A model generated the notes under the pieces. It was given only the letters and a program-made list of their open reading frames with translations, was not told the DNA's origin and made no database searches. The position numbers were made by a program, and so were the translations under genes. A stretch of DNA of 64,000 bases from Eleginops maclovinus (lineage: Eukaryota; Chordata; Actinopteri; Perciformes; Eleginopidae): NCBI RefSeq assembly GCF_036324505.1, contig NC_086365.1, positions 3,654,655-3,718,654 of the forward strand. The letters run 5' to 3'. This document shows positions 11,801-24,937 of this stretch, one piece after another (the stretch's first letter is position 1; every line of letters starts with the position of its first letter).

Positions 11801-14053
11801 AACATTTGCTGCGCTGCGACAGTTTCGGGTTGCGGAGCAGGTCACATGTCACAACAGTGGAAAATCATTGTGATTGGATCTCCAAGCCAACAGCTGGCAT
11901 GGTATGGTTGAATGACAGAGGCTAAGGTTAACCCTTTCCACACTACAGCAGCAGCAGCAAATCCACAGTTGAGTAGAAATACCAAGGGGGTTTCAGTCAG
12001 ACGTAGTCTTGAAAGTCACAAGTCTGTTCTCCACCCAGGCTATTTACAGCTGTGATCGCACATTAGAGATGCACACTAGATTCTCCGGCCAGAACGCTAT
12101 GGTGAGTGGAAACAAGTGCATCGGACAACAGTGGTGGGCATCGGAGAAATATACTTTGTTTCCATGCTAAGGAAACCCTCTGGCAGTTTGAACACCTCTA
12201 CGTGCCAACACCTCGATGCAAGTCGAGGATAGCAATTCTAGGGATCCCTCTGCAATGGAGCTGCCTAATGCGAGGGGTGGTATTTTTAGCCTCGCCCAGA
12301 CTGCCCCCTCCCCCTACTGCTAGCCGTTACTGAACTGGGTCAGGCCATGTAAATGTGGAGGGTACAAAGCAGAGACATCCAGCCCTCCTTGTGCTACATG
12401 GCTCGCAGCTGAGAGCGCTACTGCAATCCACAGACTGGACCCTCTATACGGCCCTCCAACACTGTCAGGCTGCCAGGTCATACCAACACAGGCAGAGGAG
12501 TCATCATCAAACCACTTCAGCCCTTCTTTCTGTATGCATGTCATCGGAAATAATTATTAACCAAACTCTTGTTGTTTTACCTAAATATAAAAAGGCAAAA
12601 TTATTAACAATTATTCCTTTCTCTTTTTAAACACACAAAAAAACACATCACTAAATCCATGCAGGTGCACATATGCTAGTCTGAAACTGTGGCAGGATTT
12701 TGTCTCCTCACATCATAACAGGAGATAAATAAATACTATGTTTTTGGTCCACAAAATGTCATTTAGACGCATAAAGAAGAACAGGTTGCTCATAATTACA
12801 CTGGGGAAAAAAGTCTGTGAAAGGGGTCTGTCAAAACAAGATCAAATCAAGACCTTATTCAATCCCTGCACACTTGAATGTAGATGACTGAGTCTCTCCT
12901 GTAAGGTGTTCTTGTTAAACATGATGTGCAAATCAACGACAAACCACTGATGTGAAAGCTGGCACAACGTTTTAAAACCACATCACACCTTGTAAGATGT
13001 CACACAAAGTTAATGGTGTTCCAGTTTTACTTCACTGCAAGGAAGCGTATGATCATTGAGACGAGGTCTGCGTAAATTGGGAGAGGTGAACAATTTAAAA
13101 GCCCTGCATAGAGTTCTGGACTGTAATTAATGACGGACAAAGTTCTTTCACACCATTAAAAAGAACATGTTTTTTATTGCAGGACCAAATGTACCTTAAA
13201 CCAAGTACTAATAACATTACCAGCTTAAGCATTGGCAATACTGTAGAGTCATCTTTAAACTGTGACGGTAAAAATATTATCATTCTTTTCCTTTAGAGAC
13301 CAGGAGGGATGGTTTTATTTTGTCAGAAGTGTTCTAGTCCAAAGGATGGAAAAATATTCCAAAATGAAGCACCTTTCATTGGGCCACTTTGAAGATGAGA
13401 GGCTCTGTGTGTTCTTTGTTATATGTGGTTCTACACAGCAGCTCAATAGCCCGAGGTCCTACCGCTATGCCATTTGCTGCCACAGTCTGACCTTGCCGTC
13501 TTTACCATTACAATTTCAGGACGCAGTAGAGTGGAGCGTTAAAGTCGTTTCCCCAGGACCTGGGGTAGGGAATGCAATTTGTACTAGACAAACATATATG
13601 GACACAATGATATTACAGGCTGCCGTAGAAGTAAATTAACTCTGAAAGCTAAAGAGGGCTAGGTCGATGCAGAGTACAATTTATCCGGTGTAAGTCGGTC
13701 TCTATACACTCCGACAAAAATCTGAAGCTGGATTTTTCTAAAGATGGTTCAGATATGTGCTCTGAATACCCAAAACCTGATATCTCAAAGATCAAATATT
13801 CTTTAAAACTGGATTGTTGTTAGTTGGTGCCAATCAATCAAAATCTTAGGTATAATATGCCCAAAATCTAATTATAATCCCTCTCAATGCCCCACTAGAA
13901 GTGTGTATCTGCAGAAACCCTGCAGCCCTCTACCTGTATTTGCTCTTTTCTTGTTATTTTTGCTGTGATGGGGACATTTCTGGGCATCAACAAAAAGCCT
14001 TTGGGCCCCACATGGGTGTGTATCCCTCAGCCAATAGGCAGGGTGTGCAGCCC

Positions 14054-14266
<213 letters not shown>

Positions 14267-14299
14267 AAGAAGCGTGCTCTTTTGGCTGAAGTAATTCAT

Positions 14300-14331
14300 A
14301 ATACCCACCATCCCACTAGGTGGTGGGTATT
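14300..14331. repeat. Perfect 11-bp inverted repeat (hairpin)
   Basis: AATACCCACCA and its exact complement TGGTGGGTATT are separated by 10 bp. It lies 36 bp beyond the long AC array. Confidence 0.75.
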
Positions 14332-17300
14332 TACTGCTTTATTTAACTGCGCTAACTCTCTTCACTCACTCTCTACGTCGCTTGACCAAGTAAGATTTAC
14401 AATGTATTCTTCAAATGTCTAGGTTAGTTAATACATCGTCAAATCCTATTTGCTTATTGTGAATTAATATAAATGAAAGTGGTTGTGTTGAAAGGGCATA
14501 TGATATCATCTTATAATCAATTGCAGGTCCCTGAATTTTTCCGTATCATAATCAAATCATGGCCAGCATTGTGATATCAGCAAACATTATACTTTTGTCC
14601 AAAGAATAATTAAATATTGTATTGTGATGAATATTTGTGGTTCACAACCCTAATGATAGCCATTAATCCCCATGTGTGCACTTGCCTGTTAGCACGGTTT
14701 CAGAAAAGTCCAACAGCATTGGTCATGTTGATTTGTCAATAAAGAGGCTTTCCACTTTAAGAACAATCAACAATAAGTTGTTTTCACGCATAGTTTACAC
14801 TAATAGGACAGCTACAGCTTCCATTCTACCTAAACATGATAATTACTTTGATTAGTGGCATGTCGAGTCATGAAGCAGTCAAACTAACATAGAGAGACTG
14901 AGTCTAAGTATAGTTTTTGTATGTAAACATAGTTAGACCTGCTAGCTGCCTTGATGACTAATTCAGGATATTTTGCAGTGTGCCTTATAATTGTTTTAGC
15001 ATGCTGTATCAGAGTGTTTCAATTAGTTTTGCAAATTTTATAAAAAATCATTTTAGTCATACACCCGTGTGGACTGTTTTCACTGCTTAGTAAAGCCATA
15101 TTTGAATGAATAATCAATAATGAAAGATTCAAACTCCATGTTACCTTAAACCTCTGCCTGGAATAACCTTGGACTCACAATCCACACAGAGAAAGAAAGA
15201 TAAGCAAAAGTTCATTATAAGTAAATAGCACCATAAATACGTTGAACTTGTTCTTGGTAAAAAAAAGAAAAAGACTACATTAAGCTTTTCATGTCAATGT
15301 CACCTTAGATTAGTGACCAAGTGGCTTGTTTGCAACAACTATAATTACTTATACAAGGCTGACACAAATGTTACAAAATGCGAGGAAGTGTTGCTATCGA
15401 ATATTAGTTAATTTGTGTAGGCTGTGCTTGTAATTGACTGAAGTGCAGAGCATGACAATAAATTCAGTAGACATATCAAGCAGCTGAAAGGGAGACTCAT
15501 CCGTGATGAGTTAGGGACAGACTTGTCAGGCGAGAACTGCCTGGAAGAAAGTGCTGCATTACTTCGCAGTGACTATTGCTGTGTGACTACGCAAACCTCC
15601 TGTGCCAAGAGAAGCCAACGGCACACATTTTAGAAGCAAACTATGATGTAAGATTAGTAGAAATCTCATACTCTCCAGGATGGCTAATTAACCTTTATGA
15701 GCAGGTGGAATCGTAAGTAAGGGAAACACTATCAAACTTGACCAGGAGGTTAAACTGATCTTGCCTTTGAGATACAATTTTCCAATTAAGTCTAAGAAAT
15801 TCTGCCTCATATCTTTCAGTGCGAGCAGTACACTCACCAGTCGGCCATTATGAAAAAGCATGGTATAGCAAGGCTTAAGAAAGGATATTTTTGGCATTCT
15901 TGAGTGACAGCAACAGTCTGAGTTCAAAGGGCTCAGACACAGCGACAGATTGGGTTACTGATGGTTTAAGTGAATCATTGAACAAAATCTTCAATCGCTA
16001 TATGCTGAGCTAGACATTTTTAATAAAACATAACTCATTGCTAAACCTGGATAATATTTTCTAATGTTGTAGAATCTAAAAGGAGACAACATGTTACTAT
16101 TCAAAAAAAATAAATGCCAACCAATGACATCAGAACAAGCATATTCTTTCCAACAAGGCATTCTGACTATAGAGCTTGGCTATGTAATGGCTTGCCTGAC
16201 ATTATGTAATAGGTCTATGACAACTACGGTTACTGGAACACCTTGTATCATTGAACCATAGTCAATGCACTTCAAGTTCACAATTAATGATGTGTCCAAA
16301 TGCATTTTGATAAAAACTACAACACTATTTTCCATGCACTTTAGGCCCACAAGTCATTACACGAACAGGAAGACACTGCTGGCGCTGCAGCAAAGCGGGT
16401 GCTATTTAATTGGATAAGGAGTGATCCCTTCAACTGTACACCACAAGGTGCTCAGTGGCTGCGCTCAACATCAACTTGAAAACGTGCAGGACTGAGAAAA
16501 CTATGTTACATTGCCCATTAAAAAAAGGTCAAGAATACAACGTTAACGTACGTTATAAACAGTACATGGAAAGCTTAGGGAATATGAGACACATTACCGT
16601 TATAAAAAGGTAACTGGCATGGTAATTTAAAGCGACATGCTGCGTTCAAGGTTTGGACGAATTGCAGTTGTCGTGCAAGTGAACGTCTTTTTCTTCTTTA
16701 AATAGCGTTATAGCTTGCACTGGTGAAAGGGCATGTTCCTACTATGACATTAGGCTCGTTCGGTGACAGTATAGGTAAGGTATGAGAAACCCAGGAGGAA
16801 ACAAATACGACATTTACCGGGGAATGATATTCCTCGATTGATGGTTAACTTTGATATCAGGGTGATACGTTGTAGATTTCGACACGACGTTACTGATTTT
16901 CATTCAAATTAGACATTTGCTGTATGGAATATCCAGTGACAGTGTGCCGACAAAAGGACTAAAAACGTGCCACACGGTGCCCCTCTTTATCTCAAGAAAT
17001 GACCGTTACTGGTCGGTTCACATCTTTAACATCACTGACGTTATCTCACTGACATTATCTTCATGCCAGTTAAAGGAGGTTCATATGACGTTAAATAGAC
17101 TGAAAGACCGACAATGAAACGCACCCCATTGTAAACTCTGGGTTCCGTACGTTAGAATGAACTGCCTTCTCGTAACAGTACACGAGTCCACATTTTGAGT
17201 TGCAGTCTATAAATGAGGAGCCTCAATGGCTAACTGTCAATCTGCTGTCCATGAGAAACCGTGGCGTGGAGTCCAACGTTTTAAAAAAACAGGCTGGCGT

Positions 17301-17729
17301 ATAATGTTAGCCAACTAGCTCCCAGGCATTAGCTTATGCTGATTGCAAAGGAGCGAAATACGCAAAGGATACTTCTAAAATATTCGTTAAGTCAAAAAAC
17401 TTATTTCAGAGCAATGCATAAGTACCAATTACCTAGAAATAATAAAGACAAAATTGGCCGTAACCTAGGTGATTATTTACCTGGATTGGAAAACGAGACG
17501 CCCAATGTCAGTATCTCTCCAAGATATAACGCTGGCTAACGATGTTAGCTTGGTACAAGGCTAACTAACCAAGGCAGCTACACCACCGGTGGCTGGCCCT
17601 CGCTGTTCATTGCACACACAAAAATGACTTAACCGGTCAGGCACTTCTAGCATGTTTAACACCTGAGAGTAGCTCTTATCTTGCGGTATTTTGTCGCCCT
17701 AGTACAGGAATATAACCAGAAATACTCAC

Positions 17730-17930
17730 TCCGTTCTCTGAAGAGCACCCCGGGTCCCTTTCTCTCTGTAACTCCCCCTCAGTCTCACCAAAGACTAGAC
17801 TCTCTCCCCTGATCTGAGGTAAAATCCCGCCCACTGCCCTGTCACAACCAAGCCAAAGTTTCCAGACAGAACAGTCAAGATAGTAACCATCCCTTTTAGC
17901 CCATGAAAAACCCACGTCAACTTGACCGGA
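17730..17930 (-). other. atp2b1: Candidate non-coding first exon of atp2b1 (5' end approximate)
   Basis: On the minus strand the sequence GAGAACGGA|GTGAGTATTT is a near-consensus splice donor at 17,730/17,729, at the gene-side edge of the CpG-rich block. Vertebrate ATP2B1 genes typically have a non-coding first exon separated from the ATG exon by a large intron, which this would match. The upstream boundary is a guess because no start-site signal is visible. Confidence 0.4.
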
Positions 17931-18580
17931 AACCTTATGACGCTTGCGTAGTTATTTGCTCAATAACGGTTTCGGTTAACTGACATATGTCAATAACCAT
18001 GTTTATCTAAATAATACAAAAACCGAGTGGTTATTCATTCAAGTGTAGGCCAAATGGCATGCTTTGTTTATTTATTTTACGAAATATGTTTATCTTACAA
18101 CGTTACCATACAATTATATTATACTCTTAACTCAATAAGCAATTTGACACATTGTTGGACAGAAAGCCAGCCAAAATAACTCGGTCCCGTCTCTCGATCA
18201 TATATTTTGACGAAGGCGGAAGTTAGCTGAAGGGAATCCTCTCGCCTCGCCTGGTTCGTTTCTGTCACAACACCGCCGGGGACATGTGATGCACGTCAAA
18301 AGGAGGATGGGTATGGACCGCTCGTGTGGATTCCCATTGGCTAAACCAGCATATCAGTCGCCTATGGAAACGATTACGTAATGATCCCTTCATACTCCCT
18401 CTTTGCTCCCGTGTCGCTTTATAATAACAGGATTATTCAACAGTCCCCCCAACCCCCACCATATGATGCAGTCGGTAAAAAGTACACACCGAAATCTCAC
18501 TGCAGCATCATTTCTGCCTGCTGCCTGCCTAAACTCCACCTTGGCTACACAAGGCTCTTCCCTCGGCGCCTAATCAAACC

Positions 18581-18588
18581 TGACGTCA
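18581..18588. promoter_or_regulatory. Palindromic CRE (TGACGTCA)
   Basis: Exact 8-bp consensus for CREB/ATF, followed 10 bp later by a TGACGTAG half-site variant, at the distal edge of the CpG-rich promoter. A role in calcium/cAMP-responsive control of the pump is inference. Confidence 0.5.
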
Positions 18589-18620
18589 TTCTTTCCATGA
18601 CGTAGCGCTTTTTTTCTTCT

Positions 18621-20991
18621 TCTGCAGATTCAATGCCTGTATTCTTTGCGATTATTTAGTCCTGTTCAGAAGGAAAGACACACTTGGCAATCAGATTTCC
18701 CGTTACTGGGGCCAACTGACAGTGCAGTGCAATGCAATGAATTGAATTGCATTAGAAATACACCTTTCCTTTTACTTTTCCTTATAATTATTTTATGCAA
18801 TAATAAAGAAACAACACATTGATACTGGACAGAGGAATCACATAACCTGCTTCAAAATTATGGTGCATAAAAAAATCACAAAGTATATTGTATAGCAGTA
18901 TGCTTAGCCCAAGGAGCCATATAAATCAATAAATAAAAAAGTGCATGGTAAAGAAGGTTTAATATGACAAACCTACTAGCCTTTTTACAGTCATCTTGAC
19001 TTTGCATTAATAAAGCAGGTAAAGAAACTGTCTATCCTAGATTTTATGACTAGGTTTTGGACCGTAGCTTAAAAAAGACACGAGTGGTGGTAGATGATAA
19101 ACAGAAAACAACTCTGATTGAGGTCAAACCTCAGTGTAATATACTTGCTGTCTTGACATAACGGGATTTATCATTAACACAACAGCCCTAACTGCACAGA
19201 AGCATTTGGTAAACAGGGGGAGAGTTCAACACGTATATAGGACTGTGTGCAATTGAACTAGAAAAATGTTGTTTTAGAACTTGTAGAGTCAGATGTTGGT
19301 CAAAGGGGAGAAAAAAAATCTGGAAAGAAAGAGGAAGAGAAGCAGGAAAAAAAACGCAATTATGTAAATTGAATTGTGCAACAGTTTGGTTTTAGCATTG
19401 TGTGGAATTTGACGAAGTAAGTTCAGTTGAAATCAGAAAGAGGAACATCCTTCAAATTGAAAAAACGGACGGAAATTTTTAAAGGATGCAATTGATAAAA
19501 CAATCTGCATTTGTCCTCCCATTCCAAAGCACAATTGACAGTGAAATATCTCACCTAGCTTCTGAAATATGGTATCATTTTGGTGTGGTTGCAAAAAAAA
19601 AGGAGAACACAAGTGGAATTTTGACCAATGTTTGCAGAAGCAGCCATCAGTGAGATGATGCAATCACTTCGGGGTCACGTGTGCTGCTCCACACCCTCAC
19701 CACATTTTCTGCTGTCAGTCAATCTTTTGCTGTCAAACCTCAACCTGAAGCTGATGCACAGCATTTCTCGTTCATCCAAAAAGTAACAAGCCTGAGCTGT
19801 GCTGGGACTGGCAAACAGGAAGTAGTGATGAGACATATTTTGATATTTTTATGTGCGATGTTTCTAGTCAGTAGTTGTGGTGGCTTCCTGATTGGCAGGG
19901 TTTTTTTTTTTTGTGTTTGGCCAAACTTGAGCATGACACTATCATGTCTATCATTTGCTGTTCATCAGTCTGTTGCTCTTCCCTGCAGGGATTAGTCAGT
20001 ATATTGAAATAAATGTTAAATGTAAATTTTCATCCACACAAGGCAGAAAATGTGACATCTGTAATGTAAAGAGAACCTGCCTTTATCTGTTTTATTCAAC
20101 CGAAAATCTTTGAGATTTGGAGTGAAAAGACAAGACATATTTCTGAACCAAACTATTAATCTAGAAAAGGATTGTCTTGTATGACCTTCTTGTGTGTATT
20201 TTTCTTGCAGAAAGAAACCACTTTCCATGACAACATTTTCCCTCCAGTCAGTGGCTGGTGTTTGTGGTGTTCATTGTTTATCTTAATACGACAGACAATA
20301 AATTGGTATTCTGCCTTGTGTCATAAGAGCCTGTTTGTTCAGTTGAAACCACTTAATCTCTGCTCCAATCCATTTAAACACTCTGGGACCGCAGAAGTGA
20401 TCAAGGCGATGAAGCCCAACACACAAGACCTTTTGGCTGAATCCACACAACAATATGTGGGCTGTATGCAATATTTTTGACTCATTAAGGCACCAAGTAA
20501 ATTATTGACTGCTAGAAATGAATTATAACAGACCTATCTGCGCCAGAGTGTAGAGCAGCAATCTCAGAAAATTAAGCATTGCATAAAAAGTGTTTTCAAG
20601 TTTTTAATTAGGGAGACCAATCATTTTGCCAACAGCTGTTGTCTGTGTCTTCCTGTTTACTCAGTTTCTGAGTGGAAATGTACCATATGCTTTGGAGCAT
20701 CTTGTGAACTACTGTAAAATGTCAAGTGTCATTAGCCTGTCTGAATGCTAATGTGTTTTTCGTGATGTCTGAGTAAGCAATAACGATGATTCACGACAAA
20801 AGTCTCCCTAAAAGAGGATGTTGCCTTCAGGTGAACTTTTGCATTCATCAAATCCACTGAAAACAGATGATTAATTTAGGTTTAAAAACAAGAACATGCT
20901 TCCACAGAGAAAGACCTTGCGTAACACAAAAAGAAGTTAAGCTAAAGTGTTGGAGAATAAACGAGATCACTGTGTGCTGAGTGTGTGTGTT

Positions 20992-20995
<4 letters not shown>
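18621..20995. other. Intergenic, no feature recognised
   Basis: AT-rich DNA directly upstream of the atp2b1 promoter. Short A and T runs only. No exon, RNA gene or repeat family recognised. Confidence 0.6.

Positions 20996-21085
<90 letters not shown>
20996..21085 (+). repeat. (TG)n microsatellite, about 45 units
   Basis: Pure TG dinucleotides over about 90 bp, preceded by an imperfect GT stretch from 20,981. Confidence 0.97.
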
Positions 21086-22091
21086 CATCCCAACATAGAA
21101 CTTTAATTACTGGGGTAGCCACACACCAAAAGACAAGATAGCTTGACAAATAATTGCAGGTTCAGTCGAAAAACTGTCTAGCAAGTGACACCGCACGGCT
21201 GTGTCTGCTGTTCTAACTGAGAGGAACTAAGTTGCGGACTCTGCATCTTATCTTAGTTTTAGATAGCACGCTGCTGTGAGCTGATTAAGACATTTACACA
21301 AGTAACAATGGAAAACCCAATGAGAATGGAAAAAAAAAAATCACAAGCCACAGAGAGATTATCATTTATTTCCTAAACAAATTTTAAATAAACATGAGAG
21401 TGTGATGGAAATGTCTGTGGTGCAATTGGAGAATCATGTGCCTCTTGAGCCACAGCAAGTGGAAAAACCTGAAGATGTTTCATTATTTGACTTGCACAAC
21501 CAGGTCCCTATCAACGAAGACATGCCGTATGAATATTGCTTCCTCTGGTCAACTCATCTTTCTACACCACTTTGTTTCTTGAACGGACGTCGGTTTTTCC
21601 ACTGGCTCAGCACTTTGGCAAAGAGTTAGATGTTGAGAAGGAGGGGGGGCTTCCTTCTTTTGAAGAGGAAGAGGAAAAATTGTGTTGCATACTTTCTGCT
21701 GATAGGGGGGTGATGATGTGTGAGAACTTTCCGATCGCAAATTAATCTTCTTGTTGCCAATTCTTTGCTTTGGTTTCTTAGTAAAGATAATGTGTCATAC
21801 CCTTGGTGTAACACTAAACAGTTTGGACCTATTACTGAAGCAGAACAGTAGCTAAATCATTCAAATAAAGTTTATATTAAGGATGGGTCTCGCACATGGT
21901 AATAACAAACCTTTCTTATCCAACACGTCATTAGTCTGCCACAATTACTGTAATCACATTTGTCCTGCAAACCGCTAGAGTCCAAACATTGGTTTATGTG
22001 TCCTGAAGGAATCATCAATTATATGATTAACATTCGCACTCTGCAGACTGGTACAACAACGGGAGACTTAAACACATGAATTACACCTATA
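21086..22091. other. Intergenic, no feature recognised
   Basis: Contains overlapping short ORFs around 21,400-21,750 with no family resemblance and no splice context. I treat them as chance. Confidence 0.55.
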
Positions 22092-22587
22092 GGCCCTGTT
22101 TAGACCTGGTATTAGCATTTTATGATGCAATCGCAAGAGGACAGCTCTGAGTGCGTCAATTCACACTTTGCATTAGAATGTGTCTCCTTATGCATCTCCA
22201 GGGACCACTTGATCACAAAGACTACTCCAAATGTTTCTTAAATCTTTATCTCTACATGTCTGGCAGCCATTCCAGTGTCTGTTGAATTTCAACACAGAGT
22301 TTATAGAAAAACAATAAAACAATAAAAAAAGATATATATATTTAACCCAAAGACATACCTATAACTATTAAAACAAGAGAAAATGATAATGCTGAAGTGG
22401 TCTCTTAATTTTTTCCGGGGCTGTATACAAACACAATGCTAGAAAACTGTAGCCATAAGCAGCCCAGTGCACCTCCAAATGTGGAACTAGTGATTGGACA
22501 TTGTAATTCACACCTCTACTTAAGGCTGTGCGTTTTTGATTCCATCACAACAGGATTCTAGATGTTTATACCTGTCTAAAAAGGCCC
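22092..22587. mobile_element. Non-autonomous DNA transposon-like repeat with GGCCCTGTTTA ends, interrupted by a MITE
   Basis: The left end GGCCCTGTTTAGACCTGG is mirrored by the right end TATACCTGTCTAAAAAGGCCC, an imperfect terminal inverted repeat typical of a repeat seen in many teleosts. The interior is split by Tc1-type MITE copy 2 (about 22,218-22,423). No target-site duplication is clear and no coding capacity is present. Confidence 0.5.
22218..22423 (+). mobile_element. Tc1/mariner-type MITE, copy 2 (nested)
   Basis: The body matches copies 1 and 3 (ACTCCAAATGTTTCTTAAAT, AATCTTTATCTCTACATG, AAAACAAGAGAAAATGATAA). It keeps the long right terminus AGTGGTCTCTTAATT...CCGGGGCTG followed by TA (22,424-22,425). 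The outermost ~17 bp of the left terminus is missing, so the left edge is approximate. It is inserted in the GGCCCTGTTTA-type element, and so is younger than it. Confidence 0.75.
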
Positions 22588-24885
22588 ATGATGCAGGTTA
22601 AGCTTCTAGGAGAAGATCTGAAGTGAGACCTTGTGAAGAAGCCAGACACACAAAGACCCCTTGTGCGGTGAGGAAAGCTGAGAGAGGTGCGGTGGTGTTA
22701 AGGAGGGGTCTATCATGAGTGAGTCTCTCGCCCTAGGCTTGTGCATGTTTGTGTTTCCAACTACCCTGGAATTTACTGCAGGCACTGCTGAGGGCAGCCG
22801 CAGAGAGGTGAATGGTCTGAAGGATAGAGGCCAGAGTTGTTGGGAAAAGAGAAGCAGAAAGAAACAGAAGAAGAAAAACAGGAGTTTTAGAGAAGGAACA
22901 GAATTACTCGAGCAAAAGCAAAGACAGGACAGACAAGGAGTTTTTGCAAAAGAGTCAGCAAATAATGTAGTGGACTGGAAATAGAAAATAGTAAAACAAA
23001 AGCTGTGTGTGTGTGCAGGGAAGGAGACAGTGGTCTTACTCAGCCCTGAGCCAGCAGCATTGAGATTATCTGGCCAAGTTTCCACTTGCAAACAATAATT
23101 CACCTCAAGTGCCCATTGAGGTTAGACTTTGTCAGGACAGCGACCCACCCAGCCCAATATGAGGGTGTGTGAGTGGAAGAGACTGTGTATGGTTATAGTA
23201 TGCATATAAACTTGTGTGTGTGAAGTCATAGAGCAGCCTTAGAAGGGTGTTAGCGGGGTTGAGGAGGTAGTGCCATTGCCCTGAAGGACATGTTTTCCAT
23301 GGTCTGTTTTCCACCGATATCTTCTGTATTTACATTTGGCTCGGCTAGCGGGGGAGCTGGAAAGTGTATTTCGTCCAGGCCAGTGAACAGTTACATGTCA
23401 TAAAATGAAGGGCATATAAATAGTCTTGATTCAGTTATGGGTAAGGCAGAAAAACACCTGAGATTCCACATTTAAACTCAGTTGAAAACATTGCCTTAAG
23501 AGTCCAATAGGAATGAAACGTGGAAAACAAAACAAACAAGACAAAAATATTGCAGAATCAAACACTAACTGTGTGCTAAAAAAAACAAAGATTGCTAGAA
23601 ATGAGGTAAACATGTGAAGAAAAGGAAACCACAAGAGAGAAACTTGTGTGCAGATAGACGTTGTTGGCAGAGGTGACTGGATGAATTAGTGGCACAGGCA
23701 GTAATTAAGAACCGTTTTCACTGTGTTTAGCTGTTCAGTTAGGCGTGGAGCCCATCAGCCCTATAAATCTGCTATTCTCTTCCCCCAAAGTGTGAGCACT
23801 GCCACCGGGGAGCAGGCAAAACTATTAATGGCAACTTAATTACAGTGCCACATCTGATTTTTGCTTAACCCACCGAATGTGCAGAGAGCAGGACATTAAA
23901 AGTGCTGGCCTACTCCAGCCACCACAGAGCGGCCAAAGCAGAGTGGCATGGACTGGGCACAGATGGGGCATGGAGGGGAAGATCCAATGGGAACTCGGTG
24001 GCCTTTACACCCCATTTCTTTCCTTTCGCATGGGGGCTTTTCCCCTGGGAGGGAAATAAGGCACGGGAAGAGAGAGAGGAAGGTAGCGCTGCGGACTAGG
24101 ACCTATGATTCTTGGTGCAAAAGAACCCCAGAGCGCATGTGAGCACGCACTCGTGATGCACGTACGCACACAAACACACACCTCACCCTGCAGTAAGCAA
24201 CAACCCTGACCTTCCTACCATAAGGAAGAGGAAAAGTGGACATATGTGTGTCTGGTTGAAAGAGAGCGAGGTGAAAGGTTTCAAAGAGAAGCAAAATGTG
24301 ATGTCAAGTAAGCTGTCAACTAATGGATCAGTCAGGCATATTCATGAAAACATTTCAGAAAATAATTTTTTTGCGTTTCTCTCATTAGTTTTAGGTTTGT
24401 TGTCAATAAGGTGAATCTGGTGCAAAAAGTCAGGCTTTGTAATATCATTGGTATTTAAAAAACTTAGCCTTTGAAATGTAAACGAAAGATTTTTAAGCTA
24501 ATTCAAATGCATTCAATGATGGAGAGGCAGGAAAAAAGGGATGTAATCTGTAATATTACATTTATAACACCAGACACAATCCATTAAGAACCAGTCATCT
24601 CTAAAGGATTAAAGGATTTCAAGAATTTCAACTGTCTCTTTCATTATATTTTAGAAAACCAATATGACATGTTGCTCCAGTAGAGACGGAAATGTGGGGG
24701 AAATCATAGGCATGCTTGGTTACATGTCATATCCCTATCATCATTATTACTGGTAGACCCCTTACCCCCATTTGGAAAGAGAGAGGGAGCGAGGCAGATC
24801 CAGCATGATCCTACCATAGCAGATGGATATGTCAGATATGCCTGCTTGGGCTTATGGAGATGCTTAGTGGTAAATGTAATGACCT

Positions 24886-24887
<2 letters not shown>
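22588..24887. other. Intergenic, no feature recognised
   Basis: No gene recognised. A 165-codon minus-strand reading frame near 22,606-23,103 is Ser/Phe/Leu-rich with no domain and is not supported. Confidence 0.55.

Positions 24888-24936
<49 letters not shown>
24888..24936 (+). repeat. (GT)n microsatellite, about 24 units
   Basis: Pure GT run of 49 bp. Confidence 0.97.

Positions 24937-24937
<1 letters not shown>

Larger units (their letters stand above)
17540..18620 (-). promoter_or_regulatory. atp2b1: CpG-rich promoter region of atp2b1
   Basis: CpG and GC content rise here compared with the surrounding AT-rich DNA. The block lies just upstream of a candidate first-exon donor and ends abruptly near 18,620. 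Visible motifs are an ETS-type CGGAAG (18,217-18,222), CCGGAA (17,927-17,932), an inverted CCAAT (ATTGG, 18,336-18,340), a full CRE (18,581-18,588) and a CRE-like half site (TGACGTAG, 18,598 on). There is no convincing TATA box on the minus strand, as expected for a housekeeping CpG promoter. The transcription start is not determined. A divergent non-coding transcript on the plus strand is possible but nothing shows it. Confidence 0.55.

Noticed and set aside
22606..23103. 165-codon minus-strand frame
   Set aside because: Low-complexity Ser/Phe/Leu composition driven by pyrimidine-rich DNA; no family resemblance.
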